From: AP-15 sp963788085
GTDB lineage: Bacteria; Pseudomonadota; Alphaproteobacteria; ATCC43930; CGMCC-115725
Reading direction: 5' to 3'
DNA length: 64,000 bases
Assembly: GCA_963788085.1 (NCBI GenBank)
Contig: CAWBFS010000073.1
Coordinates: forward strand, 143,879-207,878
Shown here: positions 34,001 through 43,702 of the stretch, piece after piece
Position numbering within the stretch: position 1 is the first letter of the stretch
How the letters are laid out: each line of letters begins with the position of its first letter
Made by a program: the position numbers and the translations under genes
Notes under the pieces: model-generated
What the model was told of the DNA's origin: nothing
The model's database searches: none
The model's input: the letters and a program-made list of their open reading frames with translations, nothing else

Positions 34001-34090
34001 GTAGCAGGCCGATCGGATCGAAGCTCAGCAGTCGCGCGAGCCAAGATGCACGTTCTAACAGCTCACCGCCGAATGCGCTACGGAGGAAAA

Positions 34091-34498
34091 ATGCGCATCG
34101 CCGATGACACAGAAGCCATAGCCCGGCGCCACCGCGAGCTATTCCAGCCGAGTTCGGAGCAGCCAACGCCGCCGAAGCCTGAGCCCGAGACGAAATCGGC
34201 CGCAGAGAAGATGTGCCGCTGCGGCCGGCCTGTCAGTGATTGCTTTTTCTGTGTCGGCGGTGTAATTACAGGATTACAGGCTGCCGGCGATCGATATCAC
34301 GGTTGCGGTGGGCTTGGTGCCCACGGTCGTCAGGGCCTCAAAACAAACGACCACGATTTTAGTGCCGCGATCAACCCATATCCAGCGCCGAGAGCCGGCG
34401 TTCGTCCCTGTAGTAAAAATCTCCCACACAATCGGGCCAGCAGTATCCGGCCAAGGTTGCCGATGCCAGCGCCGCTTCGAAAAACAGCAGGTGGATGA
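34091..34498 (+). CDS. small Cys-motif protein, C-terminal part doubtful
   Basis: The ATG follows a strong GGAGG site by five bases. The first 55 residues read MRIADDTEAIARRHRELFQP and then a Pro/Glu-rich linker before MCRCGRPVSDCFFCVGG, whose CxC and CxxC could bind zinc. The remaining frame to 34498 has little protein character and may lie beyond a frameshift. The function is unknown. Confidence 0.4.
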   Translation: MRIADDTEAIARRHRELFQPSSEQPTPPKPEPETKSAAEKMCRCGRPVSDCFFCVGGVITGLQAAGDRYHGCGGLGAHGRQGLKTNDHDFSAAINPYPAPRAGVRPCSKNLPHNRASSIRPRLPMPAPLRKTAGG

Positions 34499-34876
34499 GA
34501 TCCCCACTGTACCAATGGCGAATAGCCCATTTTATAATCATATTTTGAAAGGGGGCGTCAAATGAGAGTCGGGACGCGTCACCAATATTGATCGCGAAAA
34601 ACGGCGCGGTTAATACGCGGATGTCTTCTACAGCGAGCTTGGTGCTGCAGACACTCGGCCTTAAAAAATGGGGCTATTTCGGCTTGGCGTCGGAAACATC
34701 AAACGAGTCGCCTGTTGCAAAATTCCACTACCCGTGTTCACAAATTTTCTAAAAACAATGTTCCTCACTAGAAACCGGTGATATTGTGTCGAGTTCTGGC
34801 ACCCGCCGCGTATTAGTTGCAGCCTGGTCCGGATTGGACGTAAGCATCGCTGGAGATTAATCGCGGTCCGCCGGTT
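34499..34876. other. AT-richer intergenic stretch, no gene seen
   Basis: The bases here are less GC-rich than elsewhere in the window (for example TTCACAAATTTTCTAAAAAC near 34740). Only short frames are present. I see no hairpin with T-run at the transketolase 3' end. Confidence 0.4.
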
Positions 34877-36947
34877 TTAGCCCCGGATCAGGGATTTGGC
34901 AGCTTTGACAACGTGCTCTGGGGTGAAGCCCAGCTCACGCATCACGATCTCACCGGGCGCCGACCCACCGAAGCGATTCAGCCCGATGATAATGCCCGTC
35001 GAGGCCCACGTAGCGCTCCCATCCGAGCGTGGAGCCTGCCTCGATGCTGACTCGCGCCTTGACGCCGGGAGGAAGAACCGTGTCCCTGTAGGATTGCGGT
35101 TGCGACTGAAACAAATCCCACGACGGCATCGAGACGACCCGGCTTGCAATTCCTTCGCGCGTCAGTTGGTTGTGCGCTTCTAGCGCAAGCGACACTTCGG
35201 AACCGGTAGCGATCAGGATAACGGTCGGCGAACCCGTAGCGCAGTCGCTGAGGACATACGCTCCTTTCGCCACTCCCGAAGCCGGCGCCAGCGTTGAGCG
35301 GTCCAGAGTAGGTAATCTCTGGCGCGTAAGCACAAGTCCTACCGGCCCCGAGGTGTGCGCAACCGCGATCTTCCACGCCTCCACGGTCTCGTTGGCGTCC
35401 GCCGGGCGCAGCAGCGTCAGATCAGGAAGCGCGCGAAGGCTTGCCAGTTGTTCCACCGGCTGATGCGTAGGTCCGTCCTCGCCCAATCCGATGCTGTCGT
35501 GGGTCCATACATAGATGACGTGGGCCTTGCTCAAGGCCGCCAGCCTGATGCTTGGCCGCATGTAGTCGGAAAACGTAAAGAAGGTGGCGGCAAAGGGCAG
35601 GACGCCGCCATGCAGGGCCATGCCCGTGGCAATCCCGGCCATCGCGTGCTCGCGAATACCGAAATGAATATTCCGCCCGGCATATCCGGTCGGACCGCCT
35701 ACCAGTCCCTGGGTCGGCGGCGCACCCTCGGGAGGCTTAAACAGGGGACTCTCGAAGTCGCCGTGTCCCTTGAGCGCGGTGCGCGTGGACGGATCGAGGT
35801 CACCCGAGCCGCCAATCAGGTTAGGTACGACATCGGCCAGCGCGGTGATAGCTTTCTGTCCGGCGTCGCGGGTCGCCATCGCGCCGTCCGCCGGCGTGAA
35901 GCGGGGAAGTACCGCTTCCCATCCTTTCGGCAGTTCACCGGTGAGTACCTGCCGAAACGTCCCGGCTGCCTGTGGATCGACGGCGCCCAACGCGTCCACT
36001 CGTCGATTCCATTGAGTCTCCAACTCGCGCCCTTGCTCGACCGCCTTGCGAAACTGGGCCAAGGCTTCGTCGGGGATATAGAAAACCTTGTCTTCAGGCC
36101 ATCCCAGCGCGCGTTTGGTTAACCGCACCTCCTCGACGCCCAAGGGCTCGCCGTGCGCCTCAAAAGTGTCATGCTTATGCGGACTGCCATAGCCGATATG
36201 CGTGCGCGCCACGATCAGGGACGGCCGGTCATCGATCGCCTTTGCCTTGGTTAGGGCAGCATCGACCGCGGCTGTATCCTGCCCGTCGATATGCTCCACA
36301 TGCCATCCATAGGCCTGGAATCGCGCGCCGACATCTTCGGTGAAAGTTACATCGGCGCTGGCCGAGAGCGTTATCTGGTTGGCGTCGTAGAGCACGATTA
36401 ATCGTCCGAGCCGAAATTGACCCGCTATCGAGGCGGCCTCCGCCGCGACACCTTCCATCATGTCGCCGTCACTAGCCATCACATACGTGTAGTGATTCAC
36501 CACTTCATGGCCCGACCGATTGAAGGTGGCGGCCAGCCAACGCTCCGCGATTGCGAATCCCACCGCGTTTCCAACACCTTGACCCAACGGACCCGTCGTC
36601 ACTTCCGCACCTGGCACCACGCCATACTCGGGATGCCCCGGGGTACGGCTGCCCCATCGGCGAAATTGCTGTATATCAGCCATCGTAAGGTCGTAACCGG
36701 TGAGGAACAGCAGGCTGTAGAGCAGCATGCTGGCATGTCCGGCGGACAGCACAAAACGATCGCGATCGGGCCATTTGGGGTTGGTGGGATTGTGCCGCAG
36801 ATGGCGCGTCCACAAGACGTACGCCATCGGCGCCGCACCCAACGGCATCCCCGGATGTCCCGAGTTCGCTTTCTGGACCGCGTCGATCGACAGCGTCCGG
36901 ATGGTGTTGATGCAAAGTTCGTCGATTGGCTGAAACGACGTACTCAT
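34877..36947 (-). CDS. tkt: transketolase, one frameshift near the C-terminus
   Basis: The main frame (665 residues) runs from MSTSFQPIDELCINTIRTLS through GHPGMPLGAAP, ASDGDMMEG and DANQITLS (thiamine diphosphate site) to GIREHAMAGIATGMALHGG, the transketolase signature. At GLDGHYHR (about 34990) the frame shifts; the next frame continues IIGLNRFGGSAPGEIVMREL and ends KAAKSLIRG. Together they make a full-length enzyme of about 690 residues. It transfers two-carbon units in the pentose phosphate/Calvin cycles. A single base at one site explains the break. Confidence 0.93.
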
Positions 36948-37048
36948 GGCTCCTCCGGACTGCCCCCAACCTTAAAGCGAATGAATATTTGCAACGAGAG
37001 CAGAACCTCTACCTTACCCTCTCCCTTGTGTGTAAGGAAGAGGGTGCG

Positions 37049-37674
37049 ACGGGCTGCCCGATGGCGAGGTGTGCATCAGGGATCGCTATCGCACATCGGG
37101 AGTGCCGTCTTTAAAGTTGACGCAGCGTCAGCGAGGGAGGATCGAGATGGAAGACCACGACATCAGAGCGGCCCTGGATCGCCACTGGGCCGCCTCCGAC
37201 GCCAACGACTTCGAGGCTGAGCACCAGATTTACCGAGAGGATGCGGTGCTCGAGTACCCGCAGTCGGGCGAGCGCATCCGCGGCCGGCGCAACATTCAGG
37301 CCTCTCGCTTTGCTCAGCCGAACAGAAAGCGCTTCACAGTGCGGCGGATACTCGGCGCTGCCGACCTCTGGATCACTGAATTCGTCATCGCCTACGACTG
37401 CAAGGCCGTCTTACACGGTGAGCATCATGGAGTTCAGAGACGGGAAGGTGGCCCGCGAGACCCAATACTTCGGCGATCCGTTTGAGCCGGGGCCTTCGCG
37501 CGCTCAATGGGTCGAGCGGATGCGCTGAAACTTAGCCGGCGTAAGGGTGGCCATCCACCGCTCCCTCGTGCGGAGCTGCCGGTCGATACGGTCTCGCTCG
37601 CTCGTTATCTCATCGGCAAGGTACTGATGCGGGAGACTGCCGAGGGCGTGGCCAGCGGCCGTATTGTCGAGACC
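37049..37674 (+). repeat. long direct repeat, copy 2
   Basis: This is the partner of 31020-31634. The repeats lie in the same orientation with about 5.4 kb between them (DJ-1, SDR, channel-like gene, small genes, transketolase). Such direct repeats can recombine and delete the segment, or may record its insertion. Confidence 0.9.
37147..37528 (+). pseudogene. SnoaL-like gene, second copy, frameshifted
   Basis: The protein is identical in frame to the copy at 31108 up to WITEFVIAYD, where GAGGCAAGG of the first copy reads GACTGCAAGG. The extra base shifts the frame. Shifting back at about 37402 restores RPSYTVSIMEFRDG to the normal stop at 37528. The glycosylase start overlaps this tail, so translation of that gene may depend on it. 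Confidence 0.85.
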
Positions 37675-38142
37675 GAGGCGTATGTCGTCGGCGACGCCGC
37701 GGGGCACGCCTACCGCGGGATGACGCCGCGTAATCGGTCGCTCTTTCTCGAGCGCGGGCATGCCTACGTGTACCTCGTCTACGGCAGCGCATACATGCTG
37801 AACGTCTCAAGCGAGATAGCCGGGATTGGGGCTGGCGTCCTCATCAGGGCGCTTGAGCCGCGCGACGGCATCCCGATCATGCAGCGAAATCGTCAAATCG
37901 AGCGGCTGCGCGACTTGGCGCGAGGACCAGGAAGGCTCGCCGCGGCGTTGCGGGTTGATCGTCGGTTCGATGGGCTTGATCTGTGCCGAGAAGGCCCTCT
38001 ATGGCTCGGACGCTGTGATCACGAACCCGGCGAAATCGGGCAGAGCATCAGGATCGGCATCGCGCGGGATGCAAACCGCCTCCTGCGATTTTATCTTCGG
38101 GGCAGTCCGTTCGTCAGCGGTCCAAGATCGCTTAGGGTATAA
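37507..38142 (+). CDS. mpg: 3-methyladenine DNA glycosylase (AAG/MPG family)
   Basis: The 211-residue protein has LARYLIGKVLMRET and GRIVETEAYVVGDAAGHAYR, with the catalytic Glu in VETEAY, then RNRSLFLERGHAYVYLVYGS and MLNVSSE, all AAG family blocks. It removes alkylated purines from DNA. The start overlaps the end of the SnoaL gene by 22 bases. An extended C-terminal part (LARGPGRLAAALRVD...) completes the fold. The truncated twin is at 31467. Confidence 0.92.
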   Translation: MGRADALKLSRRKGGHPPLPRAELPVDTVSLARYLIGKVLMRETAEGVASGRIVETEAYVVGDAAGHAYRGMTPRNRSLFLERGHAYVYLVYGSAYMLNVSSEIAGIGAGVLIRALEPRDGIPIMQRNRQIERLRDLARGPGRLAAALRVDRRFDGLDLCREGPLWLGRCDHEPGEIGQSIRIGIARDANRLLRFYLRGSPFVSGPRSLRV

Positions 38143-38349
38143 GAAACGTATCACGGTCGCTCTCCTCCCCTCTTGAAAGGGAATCAGGATTCGAAGCCCC
38201 GTCTATTCCGCTGGCGATCCCGCCTCACTGCATGAACTCGTCGGTCGGAAACGAACGCGCCGGACCTTCAGGTGTCGCCCCAATGTCCGTTGATGGCACT
38301 GAGCTGCCAAGAAAAGATGGGCAGAGCAGGTCTGCTCTGCTCGGGTAGT

Positions 38350-38914
38350 TCAGACGTCGCCCTGCCCGGCTATGGCAAGAGCGTCATCGACCTCAATGCC
38401 AAGGTAGCGCGCCGTGCTCTCGATCTGTTTATGCCCCAACAAGAGCTGTACTGATCGCAGATTGCCAATACGCCGGTAAATGAGGGTCGCCTTGGTTCGG
38501 CGTAGCGAATGCGTCCCAAAGAAGCTCGGGTCGAGCTCAATGCCGGCAATCCATCGGCAGACGAGCCGGGCGTACTGTCGCGTCGTTATAGGGCGGTCCG
38601 GACCGCGACGGCCGTCGAAGAGGAACTCACCCGGCTTTTTGTGGGCAGCTGCTGGCGCACGGTCGCCCGATCGATCGCATGACCATGGGGAGCAACGTCT
38701 TCGACCTTCAGCCTGACGACGTCACATCCTCGGAGCTTGCTGTCGATAGCTAGATAGAACATGACCAGGTCGCGTGTTGGCCCGCGATTTGAAGCCTGCT
38801 GCGGATACACCAGACATGCATTGGCCGAAGCGGCGGCTTCGCGCCGATCAATTTACCCTTGTTCCAGGGTTCGCGACGCGCGACCTGGGGAATCACATCG
38901 GTGGGGTCTTGCAT
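38350..38914 (-). pseudogene. tyrosine integrase with internal deletion
   Basis: The N-terminus MQDPTDVIPQVARREPWNKG is followed in shifted frames by RDLVMFYLAIDSKLRGCDVV (first catalytic Arg). The C-terminal part is intact in one frame: GEFLFDGRRGPDRPITTRQY, FGTHSLRRTKATLIYRR (His and Arg), LLLGHKQIEST and the Tyr in ARYLGIE. Between VRQ and KPGEFL about 25 residues, including the catalytic Lys hairpin, are missing. The stop is at 38350. This small integrase family is widespread in Rhizobiales. Confidence 0.85.
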
Positions 38915-38918
38915 AGTG

Positions 38919-38943
38919 ATGGTCCTTTGTTGCAAAGGACCAT
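38919..38943. other. perfect hairpin next to the integrase start
   Basis: ATGGTCCTTTG-TTG-CAAAGGACCAT is an 11-bp perfect inverted repeat directly upstream of the integrase start codon. A second inverted repeat (CTCGTCTT / AAGACGAG) follows at 38953-38981. They could be recombination or regulatory sites of the former element. Confidence 0.5.
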
Positions 38944-39244
38944 CAGGATGCGCTCGTCTTTGTTGAGGCCATCAAGACGAGGTCAGCTTTTGAACGTTTG
39001 GTGCAGAAGGGCAATGCCGATATTTCCTGTGCCGACGGGCAATGTCGAACGCCATCCTGCGGCACCGGCGCTGACGGCAGGCAGTCGAGCCGCCAACGTC
39101 CCGGCCGGTGTGCTGTCCTAAGAGGACGACACCCCGGTCTGAGGGCCCTTTGACCAGTCTGACGATGTCACCTACCATCAGCGGATCCCTATCGGGTTTT
39201 CGGTGCTTTCGGCGATCTCCGACCGGGCGCCGAGGGAGGCATTC

Positions 39245-40351
39245 ATGAATGTTCGACGCCAGTATTCACGCCGTCGCCTCCTTGGTGCGGCGGGCGCCGC
39301 GATTTCGGGACTTGCAGGCGGGCTCGCGATACCGCGCCTCGTCTTTGCGCAAAACAAGAAATCCGTGACATTTACACTGCCCTGGGTGCCGGAAGGCAGC
39401 GACCTTTTCGCCTTTACCGCCAAGGGCATGGGATTTTGGGACAAGCACGGGCTCGACGTCTCGATCGCCCGCGGCACGGGATCGGTGGCGGCGGCGGAAG
39501 CGACCGGCACCGGTCGGTTCGATTTCGGCATGGCAGCGGCGCCGGCGGCAATCTTGCAAAACGTCAAGGGGCTGCCGGTGACGGCGCTCGGCTGCTGCCA
39601 GTATGACGGGACGATGGGGATCGGCGTGCTCGACGAAGGGCCGATCAAGACACCGAAGGATCTCGAGGGCCATAAGCTCGCTTCGACCGTCACCTCGGGC
39701 GACTACCCGCTGTTGCCGGCCTATGCGGCGAAGGCCGGGTTCGATCTCTCGAAAGTCGATCGCCTTCAGACCGAACCCAACGTGCGCAATCGGCTGCTGT
39801 CCGAACGCAAGGTCGATGCCATCTCCGGCTTCGCCGTCAGCATCATGCCGATTTACGCTGCCACTGGGGTGAAGGCGCGTTTCATGCTCTACAGCGCCGT
39901 CGGCCTGATCAATTACGGGTATGTCTTGCTCACCCCGCCGCAGAGCGTCGCGGCGGAGCCGCAATTGTGCGCCGCGTTCGTCGACGGGACGCTCCAAGGT
40001 CTGAAGGCGACGATGCTCGACCCTGGCGAGGCGATGAAGCTGTTCTTCAAGCAGGTGCCGGAGATGGCGTTGGCGGGGCAGGCGCGCGAGCAGATCCGGG
40101 TCGGCACCGGCATCATGGTCTATGTCGCTGCTAACCCGGTCATCAAGACGAGCGGTCTGGGCTGGATCGAGCCCGAGGCGTACCAGGCGCAGACCGATCT
40201 CGTAATGCAATACCTCGCCAAACCCGGCGACAAGCGCCCGATAGTGGACGCGCTGATGACTAACCGCTTTGTCGGCAGCGTCAAGTTCTCGAGTGACGAG
40301 TTCGACGAAGCGCAGAAGAACGCGCAGCAATTTCGTGCCTACGTGACCTGA
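39245..40351 (+). CDS. NitT/TauT-type ABC transporter substrate-binding protein with Tat signal
   Basis: The 368-residue protein begins MNVRRQYSRRRLLGAAGAAI, a twin-arginine type signal ending near LVFAQ. The mature part (SVTFTLPWVPEGSDLFAFTA and KHGLDVSIARGTGS) is the NMT1/SsuA-like fold that binds thiamine precursors, sulfonates, taurine or aromatic acids. GGGAGG precedes the ATG. The start of the ATPase gene overlaps its stop (ATGA). The substrate cannot be told from sequence. Confidence 0.9.
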   Translation: MNVRRQYSRRRLLGAAGAAISGLAGGLAIPRLVFAQNKKSVTFTLPWVPEGSDLFAFTAKGMGFWDKHGLDVSIARGTGSVAAAEATGTGRFDFGMAAAPAAILQNVKGLPVTALGCCQYDGTMGIGVLDEGPIKTPKDLEGHKLASTVTSGDYPLLPAYAAKAGFDLSKVDRLQTEPNVRNRLLSERKVDAISGFAVSIMPIYAATGVKARFMLYSAVGLINYGYVLLTPPQSVAAEPQLCAAFVDGTLQGLKATMLDPGEAMKLFFKQVPEMALAGQAREQIRVGTGIMVYVAANPVIKTSGLGWIEPEAYQAQTDLVMQYLAKPGDKRPIVDALMTNRFVGSVKFSSDEFDEAQKNAQQFRAYVT

Positions 40352-41209
40352 TGAACGCTGGCACGCTGCTTGCCGGAAGCCGGCCGCTCGAGGAGCCCTC
40401 TCTGCCGGTTGCCAAGTTTGGGCACTGTATCGAGGTGAGCGGGATCAGCAAGATATACCGGGCTGGCACGCGGGCCGCGGTAGAAGCGGTCAGCACCGTC
40501 AGCTTTTCGGTCCCTCATGGTCAGTTCGTCGCGATTCTCGGCCCGAGCGGGTGCGGCAAGAGCACGCTCCTGATGATGGTCGGCGGGCTGGAGCCGGTGT
40601 CAGGGGGCAGCATCCTGATTGACGGCTCGCCGATGACCGGCCCGCGCACCTCGATTGGCATCATGTTTCAGGACCCGACCTTGCTGCCGTGGAAGAGTGC
40701 GCTCGACAACGTTCTGTTTCCGATACGCGTTCTAAAACGCCGGATCGGCACCTACCGCGAGGCCGCCCGCAATTTGCTCGAGCAAGTCGGGCTCGACGGG
40801 TTTCGAACACAAAAGGCCGCACGAGCTGTCGGGTGGGATGCGCCAGCGGGTCGCGATCTGTCGGACGCTTGTGTACGATCCCGACCTCTTGCTGATGGAC
40901 GAGCCGTTCAGTGCGCTCGACGCTATCAGCCGCGACGAAATGAACGAGCTGCTGCTCGACTTATGGCAGCAATACCGGAAGACCGCGCTGTTCGTGACCC
41001 ACAGCATCCGCGAGGCGGTACTACTCGCCGATCGCGTGCTGGTCATGACGAAGCGGCCGGCGACGATCGTCGAGGATCTGGCCATCCCCTTCGCCCGCCC
41101 GCGCTCGATGGCACTAGGTGAAAGTCCCGAATTCAACAAGATTTGCGGCCATCTGCGCGAGCGCATCGAAGAGAGCCACGACCGCCCGCGGGCGCGCCGG
41201 GCCTCCTGA
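40351..41209 (+). CDS. NitT/TauT-type ABC ATPase, one frameshift
   Basis: Walker A GPSGCGKST, the Q-loop IMFQDPTLLPW and a normal N-terminal half run to FRTQK. A one-base shift in an AAAA run near 40815 restores HELSGGMRQRV (signature motif), LLLMDEPFSALDAISRDE (Walker B) and FVTHSIREAVLLADR (switch His). The protein ends in an ESHDRPRARRAS tail. It powers the two permeases that follow. All catalytic motifs are intact except for the shift. Confidence 0.88.
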
Positions 41210-41234
41210 AGGCGCGACGCGAGGAGTCGTCGGC

Positions 41235-42057
41235 GTGAGTGTGGAGAGCCCGGGCGCGACCACGGTCGCACTGCCAGCCGGCGCTCCGATCCTCGGTCCG
41301 AGCCTGCGCAGGCTGCGGCCGATCGTGCTGCCGCTCGCGACCGCCGCGGGGATGCTTCTCTTCTGGCAATTCGCCGCTGCCCCGCTGCGGGTGCCGGCGG
41401 TCATACTGCCGACGCCGGCCGAGATCGGCAGTGAGCTCTGGCAGGAGTTGCCGGCGCTGATCGGCAACGCGGTGCCGACAACCCGCGATACGCTGGCAGC
41501 GTTCTTCGCGGCGACGGTTCTGGGCGTGGGGCTCGCCGTCGCTATCAGCTACTCGCCGCTGCTGCGCGACACACTCTATCCCAACCTGGTACTTCTTCAG
41601 CTCGTGCCGAAAATCGCCCTCGCACCGCTCTTCGTCGATATGGCTCGGGATCGGCAGCTCCTCGCGCGTCGCGTTTGCCGGCTTTGTCAGCTTTTTCCCC
41701 GTCGTCATTGCGGCGGCGGTCGGTTTTGCCGGCTCAGACCCGGCGGCCCTGAGACTCTGCCGTTCGCTGACCGCCTCCGACTGGCGGTGCTTCGTGCTGG
41801 TGCGCTTCCCGTTCGCCTTACCGGCAATCTTCAGCGGCATCAAGGTCGCGATGACGATGGCGGTCATCGGCGTCGTCATCGGCGAATTCATCTCCTCGCA
41901 GGCCGGCCTCGGCTTCTACATCCTCAACGCCGGGGCGCGGCTCAATACCGCGGAGGTGTTCGCCGCCCTCGTCGTCTTGTGCGCGCTCGGGGTGGCGCTC
42001 TATGGCCTTGTCGCGCTCACCGAACGCGTGGTGCGCCGCGTTTACGGCCGGCACTGA
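41235..42057 (+). CDS. NitT/TauT-type ABC permease 1, one frameshift
   Basis: From a GTG the frame gives VSVESPGATTVALPAG and the first membrane helix (LPLATAAGMLLFWQFAAAPL), PKIALAPLFV, then a shift near 41636. The other frame continues IWLGIGSSSRVAFAGFVSFF, PAALRLCRSLTASDWRCFVL (the EAA-like loop) and ends ALTERVVRRVYGRH. It would form an inner-membrane channel for the ABC importer with the second permease seven bases downstream. Confidence 0.85.
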
Positions 42058-42063
42058 GGCGAG

Positions 42064-42882
42064 ATGGCCCTCCTCGAGGAAAGCTTTAAGAAGCGCGCGC
42101 CGGTGTCGGGGCGCTTCGGGCGCAGCGTGCTGCTGCCGGTCGGTTTAGCGGTCTTGGTGATCGTCGCTTGGCAGGTGCTCTGCGAGAGGATGCGAATCCC
42201 GCCGATATTGCTGCCCTCGCCCTCCGCCGTGTGGCGGGTGTTGCAGAGCAATTACGTCATTCTGCTCGGCGAGGCGGTGCCTACCGCCGCCGAGAGCGTT
42301 CTCAGCTTCGTTATCGCCAGCGCGCTCGGGGTCGCGCTCGCGGTTTCGCTCACCTCTTCCGTCTGGGTGCGCGAGGCGCTCTTTCCGAACATCGTAATGT
42401 TCCAGCTGATCCCGAAGATCGCCTTGGCGCCGCTCTTCATCGTCTGGCTCGGCGTCGGCGAGAAGACCTCGACCGTCGTCGCCGTGTTCATCGCCTTCTT
42501 TCCGGTCGTCGTCTCAAGCGCGACCGGGCTCGTCAGCGCCAAGCCCGAGACGCTGCAGCTCTGCCGCTCACTCGCCGCCAGCGAATGGCAGGTATTCCGC
42601 ATGGTGCGCTTTCCCTACGCGATGCCCTTCATCTTCGCCGGCATGAAGGTCGGCGTGACGATGGTGATGATCGGGGTCGTCGTCGGCGAGTTCATCACGG
42701 TGCAAAAGGGGCTCGGCTACATCATCATGTTCGCGGCGGGGGCCGGCGAAACGGCGACGGTACTGGCGGCAATCGTGCTGCTGTGCGTCATCGGCCTCGC
42801 ACTTTACGGCGTCGTCGAACTTGCCGAACGAGCCGTGCGGCATTGGTATGGTGGGCAGATGCCAGTCGGAGGGGTCATATGA
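42064..42882 (+). CDS. NitT/TauT-type ABC permease 2
   Basis: The 272-residue permease is intact, with six hydrophobic helices and the EAA-type loop SLAASEWQVFRMVRFPYAMP. It resembles permease 1 throughout (PKIALAPLFIVWLGVG). Two distinct permease genes in one NitT/TauT cluster suggest a heterodimeric channel; many such transporters use a homodimer. The stop overlaps the start of the next gene (ATGA). Confidence 0.92.
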   Translation: MALLEESFKKRAPVSGRFGRSVLLPVGLAVLVIVAWQVLCERMRIPPILLPSPSAVWRVLQSNYVILLGEAVPTAAESVLSFVIASALGVALAVSLTSSVWVREALFPNIVMFQLIPKIALAPLFIVWLGVGEKTSTVVAVFIAFFPVVVSSATGLVSAKPETLQLCRSLAASEWQVFRMVRFPYAMPFIFAGMKVGVTMVMIGVVVGEFITVQKGLGYIIMFAAGAGETATVLAAIVLLCVIGLALYGVVELAERAVRHWYGGQMPVGGVI

Positions 42883-43688
42883 GCGCAAGCGCGAGCCTGC
42901 CGATGTACAACCTGCCGGAGATGCGGCCGGTCAATCTGCGGTTCTGGGAGGCATTGCGCGAGCTTCTCGCCGAAGCGGGGCTGCGCAACCTGCCCCAAAG
43001 CCTGAGCTTCGAGCGCCCACCGGTGCCCGAGCGCATCGGCCCCGAGGTGCTTTTCTCGCAGACCTGCGGCTATCCGCTAGAGACGATCTTCCGGGGACAA
43101 GCCATCCGTCTCGGCACTCCGTGCTACCGCGCTCCTGGGTGCGACGGGCCAACGCATTGCGGGTTCTTTATCGTCCCGGCCGGATCGGAGGCGCGCACGC
43201 TGAGTGACCTAGGGGGCGGCGTCTTTCTGTTCAATCACCGGCATTCGAATTCGGGGATGAACCTGCCGCGCCGCGCCCTCGCCGACATGGCCAAGGGCCG
43301 GCCGCTGTTCGCGTGCGCGGTCGAGACTTTCAGTCAGCCGGGAAACCTCGACCGCGTCGCGCGCGGCGAGGGCGACGCCACCGCGGTGGACTGCGTGACC
43401 TATGCCTTCTGGTGCCGGCACCGCCCCGAGATGGCGCCCAAGGTGCGGGTGCTGGCACGCACCCCGCCGAGCCCGGCGATTTCGTTCGTGACCTCCATCG
43501 CGACACCGGCAATGACCGTCACAATCCTGCGCGCGGCTTTGCGCATCGTCGTGCACGAGCAACGTTACCGCGCGGTGCGCGAGGGGCTGATGCTCGCCGA
43601 CATTGTCGATGTACCGGAGGCTCGGTATCGTGCACTGCTCGATTATGAGCGGGAGGCTGGCGCGCTCGGTTATCCGGCCCTGGCGTGA
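42879..43688 (+). CDS. PhnD-like ABC transporter substrate-binding protein
   Basis: The 269-residue protein has the PhnD/phosphonate-binding pattern: VLFSQTCGYPLETIFRG, LSDLGGGVFLFNHRHSNSGM and VARGEGDATAVDCVTYAFWC. It lacks a signal peptide, starting MSASASLPMYNLPEM, unlike the other binding protein of the operon. It may act in the cytoplasm, or a signal may have been lost. Translational coupling with permease 2 shows it is part of the transporter operon. Confidence 0.85.
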   Translation: MSASASLPMYNLPEMRPVNLRFWEALRELLAEAGLRNLPQSLSFERPPVPERIGPEVLFSQTCGYPLETIFRGQAIRLGTPCYRAPGCDGPTHCGFFIVPAGSEARTLSDLGGGVFLFNHRHSNSGMNLPRRALADMAKGRPLFACAVETFSQPGNLDRVARGEGDATAVDCVTYAFWCRHRPEMAPKVRVLARTPPSPAISFVTSIATPAMTVTILRAALRIVVHEQRYRAVREGLMLADIVDVPEARYRALLDYEREAGALGYPALA

Positions 43689-43702
43689 GAGAGGAGATGG
43701 TG

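Noticed and set aside
34274..34507. Minus-strand frame with SRRWIWVDRGTKIVVVCF that looks protein-like.
   Set aside because: No ribosome site, conflicting plus-strand frame with a better start; left as undecided rather than annotated.
37069..37100. The frame MCIRDRYRTSG looks like the Nextera adapter-derived peptide MCIRDS/R known from contaminated assemblies.
   Set aside because: The bases here (GTGTGCATCAGGGATCGC) differ from the transposon end, and the same leader occurs in the first repeat copy, so it is genomic.
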